Of a stretch of DNA of 5,225 nt, positions 1 through 3,875 are shown piece by piece. The notes below the pieces were generated by a model that saw only the letters and a list, made by a program, of their open reading frames with translations, made no database searches and was not told the DNA's origin. Within the stretch, counting starts at the first letter, position 1. The number at the start of each line of letters is the position of its first letter. Position numbers and translations under genes: made by a program. The stretch comes from Deltaproteobacteria bacterium (lineage in GTDB: Bacteria; Desulfobacterota; Desulfarculia; Adiutricales; Adiutricaceae), in assembly GCA_031279525.1 (NCBI GenBank), contig JAITIH010000267.1, forward strand, positions 1 through 5,225, in the 5' to 3' direction.

Positions 1-2
1 CC

Positions 3-254
3 GGCTCGGGCTTGAGCCAGGAAAAACGGCTCTGGGCGGAAATTCGGAGGGAATTATTGCTTTTTCGTCGTCTTTTGACCGGCCCGGCCCGGCCGGCCAA
101 TCCAGATTGGGTTGGGCCGGATCGGGCCAGTCCAAGCCAAGCCAGGTCGAGCCAGGCCAAGGCCAGCCAGGTCGACTCACGCCAAGCCAGGCCAGGCCAA
201 GGCGGCTCGGGTCGGGCCAGATCGGACAGGGATAGTGACTCTCGGGTCGACTGA
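3..254 (+). CDS. Possible C-terminal end of an upstream gene, truncated by the window edge
   Basis: The frame is open from the left edge to a TGA at 252-254. The first part reads like ordinary coding sequence, with an amphipathic, charged helix-like stretch (SQEKRLWAEIRRELLLFRRL, starting at the TTG at 12). From about position 80 the frame enters the GGCC/GCCAR-rich repetitive tract, and the product becomes a low-complexity tail of P, A, R, S, Q and G. If real, it would overlap the GTG proposed for the CheR-like gene by 20 bases, which suggests translational coupling. I recognise no family. Two neighbouring frames are also largely stop-free through the repeat, so openness alone is weak evidence past position 80. 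It could instead be a chance frame, or a gene whose original stop was overwritten by repeat expansion. The sequence upstream of the window would decide this. Confidence 0.35.
   Translation, partial: GSGLSQEKRLWAEIRRELLLFRRLLTGPARPANPDWVGPDRASPSQARSSQAKASQVDSRQARPGQGGSGRARSDRDSDSRVD
80..230. repeat. GGCC-rich tract passing into a ~5-bp-period GCCAR repeat
   Basis: Positions 80-98 are alternating GGCC/CCGG. From about 116 to 230 the sequence is built from variants of a five-base unit (GCCAA, GCCAG, GTCCA, GGTCG), with the clearest runs at 127-170 and 181-202. The unit length is not a multiple of three, so each frame reads a different mixture of codons, yet both frame 1 and frame 3 stay open across it. 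Encoded residues are mainly A, K, P, G, R, Q and S. It lies exactly where the possible upstream gene ends and the CheR-like gene begins, so both the stop of one and the start of the other are uncertain. It looks like slippage-generated simple sequence rather than conserved protein. Confidence 0.7.
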
Positions 255-1329
255 GCTCCCTTACGAGGACCGGGAGCTTTTGGCCGCGGCTCAGGAGAAG
301 TTTGGCCGGCCGGCCAGCCCCTCCTCCGTGGCCCGGTTCCTGGCCGCCGCCCAAAGGCGCCAGGCGGCCTTGGGTCTCACCCGGGCAGAGTTCCGGAACC
401 TTCTGGACCATAGCCAGAATGAGTGGCTGGAAATCTGGAACGTCTGGGCCCTAAGCCAAGAGGACGGTTTTTTTCGGCACTCGGTCCAGCTGGAGGCTCT
501 AGGCCGGATCGTCCAAGAATGGGCCCCCTTCGCCCCGGCCCGGCGATTGAAGGTTCTCTCCTTGGGGGCCGGGGCGGGCTATGAGGCCTGTTCCCTGGCC
601 ATGGCCCTATTGGGCCTAGGTTTGACGGCCAAGGGCTGGGAACTGGCCATCCATGGCTTAGAGCTGGTTCCCGATCTGGCGTCCGAGGCTCGGGCGGCCA
701 TTTACCCCGGCGAGAGCCTCGACCTTCTCCCTCGCGACCTTAGGCGCCGCTACTTTCGGCCCCGGGCCGGGGGCTGGCGCTTTGAGGCCAGCCTCGTCAG
801 CCGCGGCTACGCCATAGGCAACCCCCACCGCCTGGAAAACCCTCCGGAAAGTCTTTTGGGCGCGGACCTAGTCGTGGCCCGCGGCCTTTCCTGGGATTCC
901 CCGGACGAGGCCGTCGGCCGGATGGTCGAGCGCCTGGCCCCTTTGTTTGGCCCGGAGTGCCTTCTGTTGACCGCCCCTGGGGAGTTCTGGCCGTGTTTGC
1001 CCGACTTTAGCCTTGAGATCCGGGATGGGGTGACCTACTACCGCCGGTCGGCCGGCCGCTACGCCCCCAAGCTCGGGAAAAGGGCCTTTTGGCCGGAGCC
1101 CCCGGCCCAGCCTAGGGCTCAGGTCCAAAGCCTGGCCTGGGCGACCGAGGAAAAACTGGCCGAGGGCCAGCCCGAGGCGGCCCGGGATCTGGCGGTGGAG
1201 TTAATTCACGAGGAAGCCGCCGACGGCTACTTGCGGCCAGAGTCGTTGGGGCTCATCGAAAAGGCCGAGCTCGCCCTAGGCCGGCCCCTGGCCGCCCAGG
1301 TCGTGGCCGAGGTTAGGCTCTCCCTTTAA
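235..1329 (+). CDS. Divergent CheR-type methyltransferase-fold protein with a TPR-like C-terminal tail
   Basis: CheR enzymes transfer a methyl group from S-adenosylmethionine to glutamates of chemoreceptors. Numbering from the GTG at 235 (364 residues), residues 10-75 match the helical CheR N-terminal domain. FFRH at 79-82 corresponds to the family T-x-FFR. LSLGAGAGYEACS at 108-120 sits where CheR has its SAM loop (S-x-G-x-S-T-G-E-E-P-Y-S). GLELV at 141-145 matches the acidic second strand. YFRPRAGGWRF at 173-183 matches the YF..v segment, and ADLVVARGLSW at 210-220 replaces the usual CRN-x-L-x-YF. Residues 299-364 form helix pairs resembling TPR units, as in some CheR proteins. The SAM loop keeps glycines and one Glu but has Tyr for the first Glu, and the RN signature is lost, so activity or substrate may differ. 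The frame can extend to a TTG at 112, which only adds repeat-derived residues. GTG 235 has AGGG close upstream (about 3 nt), and the conserved domain starts soon after it. No receptor or other che gene is visible nearby. The fold call is fairly firm; the function is not. Confidence 0.75.
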   Translation: MTLGSTELPYEDRELLAAAQEKFGRPASPSSVARFLAAAQRRQAALGLTRAEFRNLLDHSQNEWLEIWNVWALSQEDGFFRHSVQLEALGRIVQEWAPFAPARRLKVLSLGAGAGYEACSLAMALLGLGLTAKGWELAIHGLELVPDLASEARAAIYPGESLDLLPRDLRRRYFRPRAGGWRFEASLVSRGYAIGNPHRLENPPESLLGADLVVARGLSWDSPDEAVGRMVERLAPLFGPECLLLTAPGEFWPCLPDFSLEIRDGVTYYRRSAGRYAPKLGKRAFWPEPPAQPRAQVQSLAWATEEKLAEGQPEAARDLAVELIHEEAADGYLRPESLGLIEKAELALGRPLAAQVVAEVRLSL

Positions 1330-1338
1330 AATCCTTAA

Positions 1339-1364
1339 AGGGCCAAAGGCCCTGGGCCGGTTTT
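1339..1364 (+). terminator. Possible terminator of the CheR-like gene
   Basis: Ten bases after the stop codon, AGGGCC (1339-1344) and GGCCCT (1348-1353) form a perfect 6-bp stem with an AAA loop. A short TTTT run follows only after seven further bases (1361-1364), so this is a poor match to a canonical intrinsic terminator. A competing stem, TGGGCC (1353-1358) with GGCCCA (1374-1379), would loop out the T-run. Termination here is plausible from position and structure but not established. Confidence 0.35.
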
Positions 1365-1587
1365 AAAAAGGCGGGCCCAAGGTTGGCTTTAAGTTCGATT
1401 AAACGAGGCTTGTCGGCTTTAAAACGAGGTCCTTTTGGTTTGGGAAATAAGGCGGGGCAAGGGGTTTGGCTCTTTTGGCGGAAATTAAGGCGGGCCTTAG
1501 AGGGTTTGGCCTTTTTGGGGCGAAAGTTTAGGCGGAAAGGATTGGCTAATTTTAGCCGACCGGGCCAGGTTTAAGGGGCTAAGCCCA

Positions 1588-1647
1588 GGCGAAGAGGGGA
1601 TTTAGCGGCCCGGCTTCGCCAATAGCCTTGGCGAGGCCAAAAAGGCT
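1588..1647 (-). terminator. Two hairpins downstream of the minus-strand gene
   Basis: Just past the minus-strand stop, AGCC+TTGGC (1624-1632) pairs with GCCAA (1636-1640) and GGCT (1644-1647). The loop is GAG and there is a 3-nt AAA bulge. A second inverted repeat, GGCGAAG (1588-1594) with CTTCGCC (1614-1620), follows. Neither has a T-tract on the 3' side in the minus direction, so they are candidate RNA 3'-end structures or weak terminators rather than clear intrinsic terminators. Confidence 0.3.
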
Positions 1648-1657
1648 TAAAAGTCGC

Positions 1658-2284
1658 TTAAGCCGAGCCGGGCCAGGGAAACAGCCCCGAATCGTCAGGA
1701 TCCAGCCCCTCCATGGGTTGGAAGTCCGGCCTCACCCCATAGGCTGGCCACAAAAGGTCGCCAGCCCGTAAGTAGGGGCGGGCCAGGTTCAGCCAGGCCG
1801 TGGCCAGCTTAGGGCTAGGGTCGGGCTGGTCGCTTGGCGGCAATAAAATTGAAGGCTCAAAGTGGGCCTCAGTCAGGGTTTTAAAAAGATCGGCCTTCTG
1901 GAAGAGGGCTTTTTGGGCCAACACCCGGGCCGCCTTGGCCTCTTGGCGGGCTAAGTGGCCTAAGGCCAAAATCAGGTGTTCCGGGGTTAAGCTGGCTAAG
2001 TTATGGCCTAAGAGGGCTTCCCGGATCCCCCGAATCTCTGGGCATTGAAATGGAGTCTCCGGTAAGGCGGGCCCGCCTTCCCGGGCCATGGCCAAAAGGG
2101 TCTTTAGGCTAGCCAGAAAATTGGGCGGATCTTCTAAAACTATCGGGGTCAGGCTCGGATGGTTTTCCTCGCCCAACTCGAACTGACAGTATTGAGCCCA
2201 AGAGGGCCAGGTTAGATAAAAGGCCGGTCCGGGCGGGGTCAGGTCGCCGCTGACCGCCGGCCAGGCCCAGAGACGCGGAGACAT
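1658..2284 (-). CDS. Unrecognised 208-residue protein, Trp/Pro-rich ends with a helical middle
   Basis: I do not recognise a family. The ATG at 2284-2282 is well supported: AAAGGA lies five bases upstream (SD core 2295-2290), and the frame runs to a TAA at 1660-1658. The product has no signal peptide or membrane segment and looks cytoplasmic. Residues 1-35 are rich in Trp, Pro and aromatics (LWAWPA, YLTWPSWAQYCQFELGEE). Residues 52-70 and 83-145 are predicted by eye to be alpha-helical and rich in Ala, Leu, Lys and Gln. Residues 146-158 are a Pro/Asp/Ser linker, and residues 160-208 carry the helix-like AWLNLARPYLRAGDLLWP followed by a Pro-rich acidic tail. Two Cys residues (33, 81) are too far apart to suggest a metal site. 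It is transcribed alone, convergent with the CheR-like gene and divergent from the hydrolase, behind a possible promoter at 2358-2384. Codon use resembles the flanking genes, so there is no sign of recent transfer. The overlapping plus-strand frames lack start signals and family features. Confidence 0.7.
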   Translation of the reverse strand: MSPRLWAWPAVSGDLTPPGPAFYLTWPSWAQYCQFELGEENHPSLTPIVLEDPPNFLASLKTLLAMAREGGPALPETPFQCPEIRGIREALLGHNLASLTPEHLILALGHLARQEAKAARVLAQKALFQKADLFKTLTEAHFEPSILLPPSDQPDPSPKLATAWLNLARPYLRAGDLLWPAYGVRPDFQPMEGLDPDDSGLFPWPGSA

Positions 2285-2315
2285 GGGCGTCCTTTCCGTA
2301 AGAGAGCGAGGGTGG

Positions 2316-2339
2316 CCTTAGGGGAGCTTTGCCCTAAGG
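2316..2339. promoter_or_regulatory. Perfect 8-bp inverted repeat in the leader of the minus-strand gene
   Basis: CCTTAGGG (2316-2323) and CCCTAAGG (2332-2339) are exact inverted copies separated by 8 bases. The element lies between the possible minus-strand promoter (2358-2384) and the ribosome binding site at 2290-2295, so it is in the right place for an operator or a 5'-UTR stem-loop. On the plus strand a run of seven T starts 14 bases later, too far for a classical terminator. Confidence 0.45.
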
Positions 2340-2357
2340 ATTTGGCGCTGATGTTTT

Positions 2358-2384
2358 TTTATATTATATAACAGATTCTCTCAA
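2358..2384 (-). promoter_or_regulatory. AT-rich island with a possible promoter for the minus-strand gene
   Basis: Positions 2354-2371 are almost pure A/T in an otherwise GC-rich window. Read on the minus strand, TTGAGA (2384-2379) resembles a -35 box. TATAAA (2363-2358) lies 15 bases away as a possible -10; a perfect TATAAT at 2368-2363 is only 10 bases away. The spacing is shorter than ideal. The leader to the ATG at 2284 would be about 65-70 nt. The same AT patch could serve the plus strand or act as an easily melted element, so the direction is not certain. Confidence 0.4.
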
Positions 2385-2415
2385 AGTCCTCCTGCCGGGT
2401 CGGCGAGGCCAAATG

Positions 2416-2437
2416 GCCGAGTCGGCGCCGACTCGGC
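2416..2437. repeat. Perfect 22-bp palindrome
   Basis: The half-site GCCGAGTCGGC (2416-2426) is followed immediately by its exact reverse complement GCCGACTCGGC (2427-2437), centred on GGCGCC with no spacer. A 22-bp exact palindrome is long even for GC-rich DNA. It sits between the AT island and the 11-bp repeat array. It could bind a dimeric protein or form a cruciform. Confidence 0.8.
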
Positions 2438-2445
2438 GGCCGGCC

Positions 2446-2630
2446 GTAGCCGGCCTATAAGTCGGCCGGTAGCCGGCCCAAAGCCGGCCCATAGCCGACC
2501 CGTAGCCGACCCGTAGCCGGCCCATAGCCGACCCGTAGCCGGCGCCCGTAGCCGGCCCGTAGCCGGCCCGTAGCCGGCCCATAGTCGGCCCATAGTCTAC
2601 CCATAGTCGACCCGTAGCCGACCCATCGCC
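2446..2630. repeat. Array of about sixteen 11-bp tandem repeats
   Basis: The plus-strand unit is RTAGCCGRCCC. Two irregular copies start at 2446 and 2457. Fourteen recognisable units then run from 2469 to 2624 at starts 2469, 2480, 2491, 2502, 2513, 2524, 2535, 2548, 2559, 2570, 2581, 2592, 2603 and 2614, followed by a partial copy to 2630. All of these fourteen are 11 bp except the one at 2535, which has a 2-bp insertion (GTAGCCGGCGCCC). Variation is confined mainly to the first base (G/A) and position 8 (G/A), and the last copies drift (TAGTCTACC at 2593-2601). On the plus strand each unit carries a TAG, so all three frames are stopped. On the minus strand no frame is stopped, and all three read variants of the same 11-residue repeat G-R-L-W-A-G-Y-G-P-A-T. 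The minus-strand frames through it have no credible start signals, so I treat this as DNA repeat, not gene. Confidence 0.85.
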
Positions 2631-2637
2631 GGGATGG

Positions 2638-2662
2638 AAGGCCTTTGGGGCCTAAAGGCCTT
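2638..2662 (+). promoter_or_regulatory. Perfect 9-bp hairpin upstream of the hydrolase gene
   Basis: AAGGCCTTT (2638-2646) and AAAGGCCTT (2654-2662) pair exactly around a 7-base loop, immediately after the 11-bp array. No T-run follows closely; the nearest is TTTTTT at 2715-2720. It may be a leader structure, a terminator remnant or an operator. The rest of the interval to 2767 (T-rich 2707-2723; weak inverted repeat TTAGG/CCTAA at 2722-2736) shows no convincing sigma70 promoter. Confidence 0.4.
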
Positions 2663-2767
2663 GAAGGGGCTGGCGCGGCTTTAGGGCCATTTTCGGGGGG
2701 AGCGGCTTTTTGGCTTTTTTATTAGGGGGCGCCTAAGGGGCTCCAAAGTTTTTCGACTGGAGCGGCG

Positions 2768-3709
2768 ATGAGCTTTCTTACCAGGGGGTTTTACCTAGGT
2801 CGCCAAGGGATGAAGGTCCGCGACCTGTCCATAGGGCGTTTTCTGGCTCGGCTAGCGAAATTTTTCGTCGCCCTGGCCGCCTTAGTTTTGGCCTTTGGCT
2901 TCGCCTTTAAGAACAAAATGATTTTCCACCCGGTCGAAGGTCTTGAGCTTAACCTTAAGGACTCCGGCTGGGAGTTCGAGGAGGTCTGGCTGGCCGGCTT
3001 GGGAGGGGCCAGAGTCAACGGCTGGTACGTCCCGGGGCCGCCCGGCCATCACACGGCCTTAATCCTCCACGGCAACGGCGGCAACGTAACCGACATGATC
3101 GGGCGGATCATGAGCTACCACTGGCTAAGCATGGGAGTCTTGGCCATCGACTACCAAGGCTACGGCCTGTCCGAGGGGGAGCCAAGTCTTTCGGCGGCGA
3201 TCCAGAACGCCGTGGCCGCCTGGGACTTTTTGGTCCAAACGAAAAACCTAGATCCCCAGAAGATCGTGGTTCACGGCTACTCGTTGGGCGGCGGGGTGGC
3301 CGGAGAGCTGGTCAAGCGGCGGCCCGTTCCCCACCCCTTGGTCCTGGACTCGACCTTCACTTCCCTGGCGGCGGCCGCCCGGGCCAACTACCCCTTGTTG
3401 GGGCCTTTGCCGGACCTTATATTGGGCGAGGCCTTGGACGTCGAAAAGGCCTTAGAGGGCTATAGGGCCACGGTGGTCATTTTTTTCCACTCCCCCGACG
3501 ACAAGATCGTCCCTTACGCCCAGGGTCGGGCCCTTTACGAGGGCTACCGAAATGGGCCTAAAGACTTCGTCGATCTAGTCGGCGGCCACGTTAGCTATTT
3601 GGCCAACCAAATGGCCTACGAAAAGGCTTTGGTCAAAAATTTAAAGCTGACCTTCCCCAAAGCGCCCATGGCTCCGGCCGAGCCCAAAACGGGCGAGAGC
3701 GCCCTTTAA
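2768..3709 (+). CDS. Membrane-anchored alpha/beta hydrolase (BEM46/COG1073-like serine hydrolase)
   Basis: This 313-residue protein is a serine hydrolase of the alpha/beta fold, closest in style to the BEM46/ABHD13 and COG1073 group, whose bacterial substrates are mostly unknown. A hydrophobic segment at about residues 27-47, preceded by Arg and Lys, is an uncleaved anchor or signal sequence. It would place the catalytic domain outside the cytoplasm. HGNGGN at 101-106 is the oxyanion-hole HG motif. G-Y-S172-L-G at 170-174 is the nucleophile elbow. D245 in HSPDDKIVP (241-249) and H274 in GGHVSY complete the triad, so the enzyme looks catalytically intact. The length is normal for the family, with a short Pro/Ala/Lys tail after about 296. 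ATG 2768 is chosen because GGAG lies five bases upstream. A second ATG at 2810 (residue 15) would still keep the anchor, but its AAGGG is too close. The gene stands alone, with 166 bp before the sensor gene. The fold and triad are firm; the substrate is not predictable. Confidence 0.9.
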   Translation: MSFLTRGFYLGRQGMKVRDLSIGRFLARLAKFFVALAALVLAFGFAFKNKMIFHPVEGLELNLKDSGWEFEEVWLAGLGGARVNGWYVPGPPGHHTALILHGNGGNVTDMIGRIMSYHWLSMGVLAIDYQGYGLSEGEPSLSAAIQNAVAAWDFLVQTKNLDPQKIVVHGYSLGGGVAGELVKRRPVPHPLVLDSTFTSLAAAARANYPLLGPLPDLILGEALDVEKALEGYRATVVIFFHSPDDKIVPYAQGRALYEGYRNGPKDFVDLVGGHVSYLANQMAYEKALVKNLKLTFPKAPMAPAEPKTGESAL

Positions 3710-3748
3710 GGCCCCGCCGGGCGCCGCGGCCGAGGTCCCTAATAAGGT

Positions 3749-3777
3749 TTGCCTTCTAAGCGGAATAAATTTAAAAT
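3749..3777 (+). promoter_or_regulatory. Sigma70-like promoter for the sensor gene
   Basis: TTGCCT (3749-3754, four of six matches to TTGACA) and TAAAAT (3772-3777, five of six to TATAAT) are separated by exactly 17 bases in a locally AT-rich stretch. Transcription would begin near 3784, giving a leader of about 90 nt before the ATG at 3876. This is the best promoter-like sequence in the window and suggests the sensor is transcribed separately from the hydrolase. Confidence 0.55.
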
Positions 3778-3794
3778 AGGCCATAAATGAGGAA

Positions 3795-3866
3795 ATAGCT
3801 AGCTTGGGAGCTAGGCTCTATCTCTCGATTCCAAGGAGTCTGGAATTGACGCCGCCTTTAGGGGGC
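3795..3866 (+). promoter_or_regulatory. Structured leader: three consecutive hairpins, the last over the ribosome binding site
   Basis: Hairpin 1: ATAG+CTAGCT (3795-3804), loop TGGG, AGCTAG (3809-3814), then CTAT (3818-3821) after a 3-nt bulge. Hairpin 2: TCGATTCCA (3825-3833) with TGGAATTGA (3841-3849), including one G-U pair; its 7-base loop AGGAGTC displays an SD-like AGGAG. Hairpin 3: GCCGCC (3851-3856), loop TTTA, GGGGGC (3861-3866), with five of six pairs. This last stem covers AGGGGG (3860-3865), the only ribosome binding site of the sensor gene. The arrangement could regulate translation. It does not match the conserved core of the GEMM c-di-GMP riboswitch or any other riboswitch I know. 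Confidence 0.45.
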
Positions 3867-3875
3867 TATCATTAG

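Larger units (their letters stand above)
1330..1657. other. Convergent intergenic region, G-skewed, no convincing gene
   Basis: This stretch lies between the ends of the CheR-like gene (+) and the unrecognised minus-strand gene. A 63-codon plus-strand frame (TTG at 1383 to TAA at 1572-1574) encodes a strongly basic peptide rich in K, R, W and F. Its only SD-like AAGG touches the start with no spacer, and its composition simply mirrors the G- and T-rich strand, so I do not call it as a gene. The plus strand is markedly G-skewed: over 1441-1560 I count about 46 G against 16 C. A short repeated element, TTAAACGAGG or TTAAAACGAGG, occurs at about 1398-1408 and 1420-1430. Hairpins near both gene ends are listed separately. 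Confidence 0.6.

Noticed and set aside
868..1128. Minus-strand reading frame of 86 codons
   Set aside because: It lies wholly inside the CheR-like gene on the opposite strand and shows no family features or start signal.
1800..2048. Plus-strand reading frame of 82 codons
   Set aside because: It is antisense to the better supported minus-strand gene and is a basic, Lys/Arg/Trp-rich product typical of shadow frames.
2364..2593. Two overlapping minus-strand reading frames encoding GRLWAGYGPAT-like repeat peptides
   Set aside because: They are open only because the 11-bp unit has no stop on that strand. All frames read the same peptide, neither has a credible ribosome binding site, and they run into the AT-rich promoter-like region.
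2446..2630. CRISPR array
   Set aside because: The units are 11 bp head to tail with no unique spacers, and no cas gene is present.
2686..2720. Intrinsic terminator ending in TTTTTT before the hydrolase gene
   Set aside because: A T-run is present, but only about four base pairs of stem (GCCA/TGGC around a large loop) can be formed in front of it.
3784..3875. GEMM-type c-di-GMP riboswitch
   Set aside because: The leader is structured, but it lacks the conserved GEMM core and tetraloop/receptor layout, so only an unclassified structured leader is claimed.
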